Positions 25,545 through 32,440 of a DNA stretch of 64,000 nucleotides are shown one piece after another. The DNA lies in contig NZ_POQT01000002.1 in NCBI RefSeq assembly GCF_002938435.1, forward strand, positions 164,293 to 228,292, given 5' to 3'. Every line of letters begins with the position of its first letter. Position 1 is the first letter of the stretch. The notes beneath the pieces were generated by a model, which worked only from the letters and a program-made list of their open reading frames with translations, did no database searches and had not been told where the DNA came from. The DNA comes from Blastococcus saxobsidens (GTDB taxonomy: Bacteria; Actinomycetota; Actinomycetes; Mycobacteriales; Geodermatophilaceae). Position numbers and translations under genes: made by a program.

Positions 25545-26366
25545 TCACCCCGGACGCCGGCCGATGCCGACGAGCGTGGTGGCGTCGACCGGCGGCCCAC
25601 CGACGAGCTGGTCGAGGTAGTCGCGGCGGATCCGGGGCACGGCGTCATCAGCGAATCCGGTGAGCATGCCGCGGAAACCAGAACCAAGGACGAGCAACCA
25701 CAGCGCTTCCTCGGTGGGCGGCACGGTGGAGGGCAGGGTTCGTACGTCGACGTCGACCAGTCCGCGATCGGCCAGCCACTTCCCGAAGGCGGTGGGCTCC
25801 CCCAGCTCCTGCAGGCGGCTCGGCGGCGGCCCGCTCGGGCCGGGCTCGCCGCGCTCGCGGGCCACCGCCCGGCTCAACGCCATGCCGGGGGCCACCATCG
25901 CCCCAGCGCGCCAGAAGGTGATCGCCACCGTGCCGCCGGGGTGGGCCCGGCGCACCAGGTGCTCGGTTCCAGCGTCCATGTCGGGGAAGGAGAAGGCGCC
26001 GAGCACGCATATGACGGCGTCATACCCCTCACCCGGCCAGGTGGCGGCGTCGGCGGCATGGCCGGTCAGTTGAGGCAGGCCGTCGGCGCGGCGGCGGGTG
26101 AGTTCCACCATCGCCGGGGACAGGTCCACGGCGTCGACCGCGCCGGAGCGCCCCACGGCGCGGGCCGCCGGCACCGCAGACGCCCCGTCCCCGCAGCAGC
26201 CGTCGAGCACCCGCTCTCCGGGCCGCGGGCCGAGCGCGGCGACCGCGGCCCGGCCGATCGGGTCCCACAGCAGGGGACTCAGCCCGGAGAAGTCGATCGC
26301 GGCCTGGTCGAACGCCCCGGCCCAGCGCGCCGGCGAGTCGGGCTCGGGCGCGCTCGACGGGGTCAC
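25545..26366 (-). CDS. class I SAM-dependent methyltransferase in the CtpC-PacL operon
   Basis: A 273-residue methyltransferase with motif I VLDGCCGDGASAVPAARAV, an acidic loop AVDLSPAMVELTRRRAD and ICVLGAFSFPDMDAG. Its GTG overlaps the stop of the P-type ATPase gene (GTGA), so it is third in pacL-ctpC-methyltransferase. Methyltransferases are not a usual partner of zinc-exporting ATPases. The motif I Cys pair (DGCCGDG) is unusual. Substrate unknown. Confidence 0.8.
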   Translation of the reverse strand: MTPSSAPEPDSPARWAGAFDQAAIDFSGLSPLLWDPIGRAAVAALGPRPGERVLDGCCGDGASAVPAARAVGRSGAVDAVDLSPAMVELTRRRADGLPQLTGHAADAATWPGEGYDAVICVLGAFSFPDMDAGTEHLVRRAHPGGTVAITFWRAGAMVAPGMALSRAVARERGEPGPSGPPPSRLQELGEPTAFGKWLADRGLVDVDVRTLPSTVPPTEEALWLLVLGSGFRGMLTGFADDAVPRIRRDYLDQLVGGPPVDATTLVGIGRRPG

Positions 26367-28537
26367 GACCGGGTGCCGTCCGGTTCAATTCCGGGGTCAT
26401 CACGCGGGACGCCGCGGTAGCGCACCAGCCGCGATGAGTTGACCGCCACCGCCACCGAGGAGGCGTTGTGCAGGACGGCGGCGAGCACCGGGGACAGCGC
26501 GCCCCCGGCACCAGCCAGCAGCCCGGCGCCGTTGACGGCGATCGACATGCCGTAGTTCTGCCGGACGACGTCGAGCGTGCGACTCCCGAGCTGCCGCAGG
26601 TCGAGCAGGTGCCGCAGGTCGTCGCCGACCAGAGCGACGTCGGCGGTCTCGACAGCCACGTCGGTTCCCGAGACACCCATGGCGATCCCGATGTCCGCGG
26701 CCGCCAGGGCGGGTGCGTCGTTGGTGCCGTCGCCCACCATGGCCACCGTGTAGCCCTCGGCCCGGAGTGCGGCGATCACGTCCTGCTTGTGCTCGGGCAG
26801 GGTCTCGGCCCGCCACTCGTCGATATCCAGCACCTTGGCGACCGCCGCCGCCGCGGTGGCGTGATCGCCGGTCAGCATGACCACCCGTCGGACGCCGTCG
26901 GCACGCAGCGCGTCGATCACGGCACGTGCCTCGGGTCTCACCTCGTCGCGCAGGCTGACCAGGCCGATCAGTTCGCCGTCGACCGCCAGCAGCAACGGCG
27001 TCTCGGTCGCCTCGCGCAGGCGACGCAACCAGCCGAGGGCCTCGTCAGCGACCGCCACTCCCTCCCTGGCCATGAGCGCCTCGCTGCCCAGCAGGAGCAC
27101 GCGGCCGTCGGCCTGGGTGCGCATGCCCAGTCCGAGCAACACCTCGCACTTTTCGTGCGGCGGGATGTGGACGTGCCGCTCCTCGGTCGAGCGGATCACC
27201 GCCTGTCCCAGCGGGTGCCGGGAGTGCACCTCGGAGCTGGCCGCGTAACCGAGCACCTGCTCGGGCGTCCACCCGTCGGAGAACGAGACGATGTTCGTGA
27301 CCACGTGCGTACCGACCGTCAGGGTGCCGGTCTTGTCGAAGACGACGGCGTCCACCCGCCCGGCCGCTTCGAGGTGCGCACCGCCCTTGATGAGCACTCC
27401 CCGGGAGGCGCCGTTGCCGATGGCGGCACTCACCGCGGTGGGCGTGGAGAGTCCCACTGCGCACGGGCAGGCGATCAGCAGCATCGTCATCGCCCGCCGA
27501 ACGTCGCCGGTGACCAACCAGGTCAGCGCGGCCAGGGTGAAGGAGGCAGGCACGAACCGCCGGGAGAAGTTCTCCCCCACCGTTTGGATCGGCGCCTGGT
27601 CGTCCTGGGCCCGCTCGACCCGGGCGATGATCCGCCCGATCGCGGTGTTCTCGCCGATGGCCGCCGCGCGCACGACCATGCGGCCCCGGAGGTTGACCGA
27701 CCCGGCGTGCACACGGTCACCCGGGCCCACCGTCACCGGCAGGGACTCCCCGGTGAGCGCGGCCTGGTCGACGACGCCGGTCCCCTCGATCACCTCGCCG
27801 TCCACCGGCACGGTGACCTGGTCGTGCAGCACCACCAGGTCGCCCACGCCGAGCCGGGCGATGTCGACCTGCACCTCGGTGCCGTCGGGCAGCTGCACCC
27901 AGACGGTCGTCTCGGTGCCGGCCAGCAGCGCGGAGATCGCCCGCCGGGTGCGCCGCAGGGTGAGCGTCTGCAGCCACTCGCCGATGTTTAGCAACCACAG
28001 CACGGTCAGCGCGACCACGTTCTCCCGCAGGAGCAGGCTGGCCACCGTGGCTGCGGTGACGAGTGCGTCGGTGCCGGCGGTGCGCCGGCCGGCCAGCGTG
28101 CCCAGCGCGCCCTTCACGAAGGGGAAGCCGGTGAAGACGGTCACCCCCGACACCACCAGGCGGCTGCGCGGCGACAGTGTCGCCGGGCGGCCGAGCCCGT
28201 AGCGCCGCAGGCCGAGCAGCACCAGGGCGGCACCTCCGACGGCGATGCGCAGAAGCTCGCGGTTGGCGACGTCGGCCGAGCGGGGCGCGCGGGTCACCGG
28301 CGCGTCAGCCGGCGCGTGGGCGACCTCCGCGACGACGTGCAGCAGCTCCGCCCGGTCGGCCTCGTCATCTACCCAGACGACGACAGAACCAGTGATGGGG
28401 AAGGCCTGCACGGCGATCACCCCGGGGACGGCGTCGAGCCGGTCCTCCACCAGCACCGCCCGGGCCGGGGAGCCGGCGAGCCAGGGCGCGGCCAGCCGCA
28501 GGCGTCCGCCCGCGTCGGCGACGACCGACGGCTGCAT
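26363..28537 (-). CDS. ctpC: CtpC-type P1B heavy-metal ATPase (zinc/manganese efflux)
   Basis: A 724-residue P1B ATPase. An N-terminal HMA-like fold (about residues 27-72) has lost its CxxC. Then come TGESLPV (about 262), the membrane metal motif CPC (357-359), Asp401 in DKTGTLTVGTH, GDGTNDAPAL, and a last-helix region NGAGLLAGAGGALSPVLA with LHNASSVAVAVNS, typical of the CtpC group. Mycobacterial CtpC exports zinc and works with the chaperone PacL. Here a PacL-like gene directly precedes it with a 1-base overlap (ATGA), which supports the call. It protects against metal excess at the plasma membrane. Specificity (Zn versus Mn) cannot be read from sequence alone. Confidence 0.88.
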   Translation of the reverse strand: MQPSVVADAGGRLRLAAPWLAGSPARAVLVEDRLDAVPGVIAVQAFPITGSVVVWVDDEADRAELLHVVAEVAHAPADAPVTRAPRSADVANRELLRIAVGGAALVLLGLRRYGLGRPATLSPRSRLVVSGVTVFTGFPFVKGALGTLAGRRTAGTDALVTAATVASLLLRENVVALTVLWLLNIGEWLQTLTLRRTRRAISALLAGTETTVWVQLPDGTEVQVDIARLGVGDLVVLHDQVTVPVDGEVIEGTGVVDQAALTGESLPVTVGPGDRVHAGSVNLRGRMVVRAAAIGENTAIGRIIARVERAQDDQAPIQTVGENFSRRFVPASFTLAALTWLVTGDVRRAMTMLLIACPCAVGLSTPTAVSAAIGNGASRGVLIKGGAHLEAAGRVDAVVFDKTGTLTVGTHVVTNIVSFSDGWTPEQVLGYAASSEVHSRHPLGQAVIRSTEERHVHIPPHEKCEVLLGLGMRTQADGRVLLLGSEALMAREGVAVADEALGWLRRLREATETPLLLAVDGELIGLVSLRDEVRPEARAVIDALRADGVRRVVMLTGDHATAAAAVAKVLDIDEWRAETLPEHKQDVIAALRAEGYTVAMVGDGTNDAPALAAADIGIAMGVSGTDVAVETADVALVGDDLRHLLDLRQLGSRTLDVVRQNYGMSIAVNGAGLLAGAGGALSPVLAAVLHNASSVAVAVNSSRLVRYRGVPRDDPGIEPDGTRS

Positions 28538-28854
28538 CAGTGCGGGTGGTCGTGGCCGCCGGCGCCCCGACTCGCGGGAGGCGGGGCCTGCTCCCCCAGA
28601 TCGGCGTAGGCCGCCGCGCGGACGTCGCCGGCCGCGAGCCGGGCGCGCTCGATGACCGCCTCGGCCCGCCGGGAGCCCACGATCCCCCACCGCGTCACCC
28701 GGACGGCGACCTTCCGGGGCAGGCTGCCCGGCTCGCGCCCCTCAGCGAGGCGGACGACGAGGACGCCGGCAACCCCCGTGGCGACGGTCCCCGCCGCCTT
28801 GCGCAGCATTCGGGCGGCGGCCGGCCGCCGCTCCTTCTCGCCGTGCTCCGACAT
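28537..28854 (-). CDS. PacL-like DUF1490 chaperone of the CtpC ATPase
   Basis: A 105-residue protein with a DUF1490-type membrane segment (KAAGTVATGVAGVLVVRLAEG), a basic amphipathic stretch, and a C-terminal His-Asp tail GAGGHDHPH. Mycobacterial PacL proteins, paired with CtpC, CtpG and CtpV, have the same plan: a membrane helix, then a short metal-binding end. It is thought to scaffold the pump and deliver zinc. ATG at 28854 follows GTGGAGGAG with good spacing. It is the first gene of the operon; a Zur-like sequence lies 45 bases upstream. Confidence 0.82.
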   Translation of the reverse strand: MSEHGEKERRPAAARMLRKAAGTVATGVAGVLVVRLAEGREPGSLPRKVAVRVTRWGIVGSRRAEAVIERARLAAGDVRAAAYADLGEQAPPPASRGAGGHDHPH

Positions 28855-28898
28855 GTCGGACTCCTCCACTGAGATTCGACTGACTGCCACTACGCTAC

Positions 28899-28913
28899 TG
28901 GGAACCATCCTCA
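28899..28913. promoter_or_regulatory. weak Zur-like site between pacL-ctpC and the DUF318 permease
   Basis: TGGGAACCATCCTCA: half of the consensus is perfect and the other half has one change. It lies in the 182-base gap between pacL and the permease genes. If real, it could repress the permease pair or, as reported for Streptomyces Zur at a zinc exporter, activate efflux. Confidence 0.4.
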
Positions 28914-29036
28914 CCTTTCGACCGGCCACTGCGCGACCTCCAGACGTCCACAGCCGTGGACATTCGCTGCGTACCGCCGGTGCTGTGAGAGCCTGGCCGC
29001 GCTCCAGAGGAGCAGCCGACATCACCGGGAGACCAC

Positions 29037-30056
29037 GTGCACTCTGCGCCGGAGCCGGTGCTGCGCGACGACGTCGACGCGACCGCTGGTATCGACCTGC
29101 CAGACCGGCGGATCACGTCCGGGGACCTCCTGTTCGTCCTCATCCTGATCCCGATCGGGCTCTACTTCCTGCGTCCCGACTGGTTCCAGGGTGCGGCGCT
29201 ACAGGCGTGGTCGACTGTGTTCGTGGCGGTGTGCCTGCAGGCCCTGCCGTTCCTGGTGATCGGGGTGCTGCTGTCGGCGGCGATCACGGCCTTCGTGCCG
29301 GCGTCGTTCTTCGAACGCGCCCTCCCGGCCCGTCCTGGTCTGGCGGTGCCCGTGGCCGGTGCCGCCGGCGCGGTCCTGCCCGGGTGCGAGTGCGCCTCGG
29401 TGCCCGTCGCGGGCAGCCTGATTCGAAGAGGTGTGGCTCCCGCCGCCGCACTGGCCTTTCTGCTCAGCGCGCCGGCGATCAACCCCATCGTGGTGGTCGC
29501 CACGGTGGTCGCGTTCCCGGACGAGCCGATGATGGCCGTCGGTCGGTTCATCGCATCGCTGCTCGTGGCCCTCGTCATGGGTTGGCTCTGGGCTGCCTTC
29601 GGTCAACCGTCGTGGCTTCGCCTTCCCCAGCGGGTGGCGGGCTCTTCCGGCGCCGGCCGCGGCACGATCTTCGTGACGACGGCACAGCACGATTTCGCGC
29701 ATGCCGGCGGATTCCTCGTCGTCGGAGGATTGACCGCGGCCACCCTCAACGTCGTCGTGCCACGCGCCTGGCTGGACACCGTTGCCGAGTCAGCCGTCCT
29801 CTCCGTCCTGGTGATGGCCCTGCTCGCGGTCATCCTGGCCATCTGCTCGGAAGCGGACGCGTTCGTGGCGGCCAGTCTTACGTCGTTCAGCCTGACCTCG
29901 CGGCTGGTCTTTCTGGTCGTCGGACCGGTCGTCGACGTCAAGCTGATCGCCCTGCAGTCGGGCACCTTCGGGCCCCGTTTCGCGGTGCGGTTCGCCCCGG
30001 CAACCCTGGTCGTCGCCGTCTGCTGCGCTCTGGCCGTCGGCTGGGTGCTGCTGTGA
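29037..30056 (+). CDS. DUF318/UPF0718-type permease (YcgR family)
   Basis: A 339-residue membrane protein with about eight hydrophobic segments, and the family motif PGCECASVPVAGSLIRRGV, whose two cysteines are membrane-embedded. A second conserved run, SEADAFVAASLTSF, lies in the C-terminal half. Relatives include ArsP-type permeases. The substrate of this branch is unsettled, with metals suggested. It is followed 10 bases later by a TIGR03943-like gene, its usual partner. GTG at 29037 has GGGAG 6 bases upstream. Location beside the zinc genes suggests metal transport. Confidence 0.82.
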   Translation: MHSAPEPVLRDDVDATAGIDLPDRRITSGDLLFVLILIPIGLYFLRPDWFQGAALQAWSTVFVAVCLQALPFLVIGVLLSAAITAFVPASFFERALPARPGLAVPVAGAAGAVLPGCECASVPVAGSLIRRGVAPAAALAFLLSAPAINPIVVVATVVAFPDEPMMAVGRFIASLLVALVMGWLWAAFGQPSWLRLPQRVAGSSGAGRGTIFVTTAQHDFAHAGGFLVVGGLTAATLNVVVPRAWLDTVAESAVLSVLVMALLAVILAICSEADAFVAASLTSFSLTSRLVFLVVGPVVDVKLIALQSGTFGPRFAVRFAPATLVVAVCCALAVGWVLL

Positions 30057-30066
30057 GGGGCACGTC

Positions 30067-30828
30067 ATGGAGCGCCTGACCCAGAACCTGCTGCTGGTGC
30101 TGCTGGGCGGCATCACCCTCCGAGTGGCGCTCACCGACGCGCACCTGGCCTACGTCCAGGCCGGTTTCCGTCCGTTCCTGATCTTCGCCGGTGCGGTTCT
30201 GCTCGTCCTGGGATCGATCGGCACTGTTCGCGACTGGCCGCTCCGGCAGTCCGACCACGAGGCCGAGCCCGACGACCCTGCTCCGGGCGCGAGCGGACAC
30301 GTCGATCACGGCCACGGTCCGCCCCGGATCGGCCTGTTCCTCGTTCTTCCTGTCGCCGTCCTGCTGCTCATCGCGCCTCCCGCGCTGGGCGCCTACACCG
30401 CCGACCGGCAGGCACAGGCCATCGCGATTCCCGAGTCGCTGCAGAACTCCGCACTGCGGCTCGGGCCGGACGACGACGGTGCCGACTACCGATCGATGCC
30501 CCTGCTCGAGTACGCGATGTACGCCTTGGCCGACGACACCTTCACGCTGGAGGACCGGTCCGTGCGCCTGCAGGGCTTCGTCCTCCCCCGTCCGGACGGC
30601 GGCTGGTCGGTCGCCCGCATCCGGATCAGCTGCTGCGCAGCGGACGCCGTACCCGTCACCGTCGTCGTCGACGGCGACCGCGGACCGCTCCAAGCCGACC
30701 AGTGGGTGGAGATCATCGGCACATGGGCTCCCCCGGTCGCCCATCCGGACGGCGACTATCCCGAGCCGGTGATTGTTCCCCGTTCCGTCACGCCGATCCC
30801 GCCGCCGGCCAGCCCCTACGAGGGCTGA
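30067..30828 (+). CDS. TIGR03943-like partner of the DUF318 permease (YcgQ family)
   Basis: A 253-residue protein. Two hydrophobic segments are followed by a His-rich loop (GHVDHGHGPP), two further segments, and a soluble C-terminal domain with RIRISCCAADAVPV, where adjacent cysteines are a family feature, and VEIIGTWAPP. TIGR03943 proteins almost always neighbour a DUF318 permease, as here, and probably form its second subunit. The CC pair and the His loop could be metal ligands. Confidence 0.8.
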   Translation: MERLTQNLLLVLLGGITLRVALTDAHLAYVQAGFRPFLIFAGAVLLVLGSIGTVRDWPLRQSDHEAEPDDPAPGASGHVDHGHGPPRIGLFLVLPVAVLLLIAPPALGAYTADRQAQAIAIPESLQNSALRLGPDDDGADYRSMPLLEYAMYALADDTFTLEDRSVRLQGFVLPRPDGGWSVARIRISCCAADAVPVTVVVDGDRGPLQADQWVEIIGTWAPPVAHPDGDYPEPVIVPRSVTPIPPPASPYEG

Positions 30829-31230
30829 ACGCGGACCGGGGCGCGATGTTCAGCTGATTCTTGGGAACCCTCGTACCAACATCGCCGGTCGAGTGGGCCG
30901 CCATCAGCTGACGGGAGCCGTCCATTTGCTTCGCAGCGCCAGATGTGACCTACAACGGCGGGGCCGGGGGCAGGGCACGCGGATGACCGAGAAGCGGCGA
31001 GACCACTTCCGCTGGGGTCCACTCCGCTCGCCTGTTGCAAAACCAGCCCGTGACCGGATTTGGGCAGCACACCCCCGGGAACACGACGAGAGGTGGCAGC
31101 CGGTCCCGACGAGGCGGAGACGAGCGACACGGCCAGACGCTTCGGGCCCGCCGACGAGGTCAGAAAGTGCACCGCGAGGAATCGATGCTGGAAGCTCGGG
31201 TAGCGCGAAGTCGAGCTCGCATTGGGCGGA
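30829..31230. other. 402-base stretch without a recognisable gene
   Basis: I see no reading frame with actinobacterial codon bias, no tRNA cloverleaf and no clear hairpin here. It separates the zinc-related region from the accessory region and could hold degraded or imported sequence. Confidence 0.5.
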
Positions 31231-31518
31231 CTACTGAGTCTGCGCCCGCTCAGGGCCGCGCACCGTGAAGGCCGTCTCCTCTCCGGTGGACTGGCCCGCG
31301 CCCGCACCGGCCAGATGAGCCAGGCACTGCGTCAGCCCCGTGACGAGCTCGACAACCTCGGCCGGCGCCAACTGCACGGATCCGACGCACAAGTCGTCCT
31401 TCCAGACGCTGAGGGTCAACAGACTCTCGTCAGCATGGGCGGACGCTCGGACCGCTCGGCCTTCACCCCGAAGATCGGCGGCCCAACGCCCGTACACCGG
31501 GAGCGGGACAACGTTCAT
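31231..31518 (-). CDS. small conserved hypothetical protein
   Basis: A 95-residue soluble protein, MNVVPLPVYGRWAADLRGEG onward, with a beta-rich middle (SLLTLSVWKDDLCVGSVQL) and a helical end (EVVELVTGLTQCLAHLA). Codon bias is that of a real gene. ATG at 31518 is preferred because the upstream in-frame extension lacks bias. No named domain. Proteins of this look are common and multi-copy in Geodermatophilaceae, from general recollection rather than a search. Confidence 0.65.
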   Translation of the reverse strand: MNVVPLPVYGRWAADLRGEGRAVRASAHADESLLTLSVWKDDLCVGSVQLAPAEVVELVTGLTQCLAHLAGAGAGQSTGEETAFTVRGPERAQTQ

Positions 31519-31735
31519 CGGGCGATGATGACACCGGCACCCCGCCGTCGATGACGCGCCGCTTGCGCCGGCTTGAGAGCCGGTCAAGGTTTCCTTGGCA
31601 CATGTTGCCGCGCCAGACGCGAACAACGTGCTAAGGCTTGGAGCGGTGTACTCCATCGCGCTAGCTTCTTCGCCTATCGCCACGGCGAGTCACCTCAGCA
31701 GCCCTGCGTCACTCGGTCCGTTCCGGCTGCGACCG

Positions 31736-32074
31736 TCAGGAAGTCGGCGTCCCGACCGGCTTCGCGGCAGCGGGCGATGGCAGGTCGGCCGCCTTCGTCA
31801 GCCGCCGGACCTCAGCGATGTCCAGCTCCAGTAGCGCGGCCGCCCTCTCGGCCGGCACGTCCTCGGCGAGCAACGTGCGCAGCGTCTCGCCGAGCGCCGC
31901 CGTTGCCACCGCCAAGGTCTGCTCGGCCTCACTTCGCGCCTCCAGGGCCACCAGTGCCTCGGCCGTCGCCTGCTCGACCCGACGGTCGTGTTCATCGCGG
32001 GCGGCGTCCAGCGCCCGTCGTCGCTCCCGCGCCTTCGTCAGCGCCGCCGCCTGCCGACTCACTGTTCTGGCCAC
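31736..32074 (-). CDS. coiled-coil protein next to the relaxase, unknown function
   Basis: A 112-residue protein, mostly one long charged helix (ALTKARERRRALDAARDEHD to LVALEARSEAEQTLAVATAA), followed by a possible helix-turn-helix (AERAAALLELDIAEVRRLTK). GTG at 32074 has GGAGG six bases upstream. It is divergent from the MobF relaxase, the usual place for an accessory DNA-binding factor of conjugation (a relaxosome helper). That role is inference. Confidence 0.65.
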   Translation of the reverse strand: MARTVSRQAAALTKARERRRALDAARDEHDRRVEQATAEALVALEARSEAEQTLAVATAALGETLRTLLAEDVPAERAAALLELDIAEVRRLTKAADLPSPAAAKPVGTPTS

Positions 32075-32209
32075 CGCTTCCTCCGCTCGCTCAGCTGACC
32101 GACCGCCGGATCGTCACACGGCCTCATGACACGGCTCTCGACCCGAGCGTCACCCCCGGGCAGCCCGGCATCGCAGCAGGCGTCACCCCACCCCTCTGAC
32201 CTGACACAC

Positions 32210-32440
32210 CTCCTGCATGCCGGCTGCAACTACCGCTATTGCCAAAGCCGTTCAGTGACACGACCGAGACTCGTCAAATAGCCAACGATAATCGACTTAA
32301 TGCCCGTCAAAGGTCGAGTCTCTACTAAAGGACGTGAGGCCTCACGCCAAACGGCACGAATGCTACCTTTGGAGGTAGTTCGGACCCCGCCTCGCGGGGC
32401 CCATTGGCGTTTCTAGGGGTGACGTGTTGGCCATTGTTGG
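32210..32440. other. AT-richer intergenic region with inverted repeats, candidate oriT
   Basis: Upstream of the relaxase, base composition drops noticeably (for example CGATAATCGACTTAATG). Three inverted repeats follow: CGTGAGGCCTCACG (32333-32346, perfect), CTACC/GGTAG (32363-32378) and CCCCGC/GCGGGG (32385-32399). MobF relaxases usually nick near their own promoter. No experimentally known nic sequence is recognised. Confidence 0.45.

Noticed and set aside
1878..28913. Reading the 15-bp palindromes as iron (Fur/IdeR/DtxR) boxes
   Set aside because: Flanking genes are zinc transport, Zur and Cys-free ribosomal proteins. The FhuF-like gene remains the only ambiguous case.
28652..30079. A 475-residue plus-strand frame over the DUF318 permease
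   Set aside because: Shadow frame; the permease frame at 29037 has membrane helices and a ribosome-binding site.
30829..31230. Short reading frames in this gap
   Set aside because: No codon bias, no ribosome-binding site and no motif; probably non-coding.
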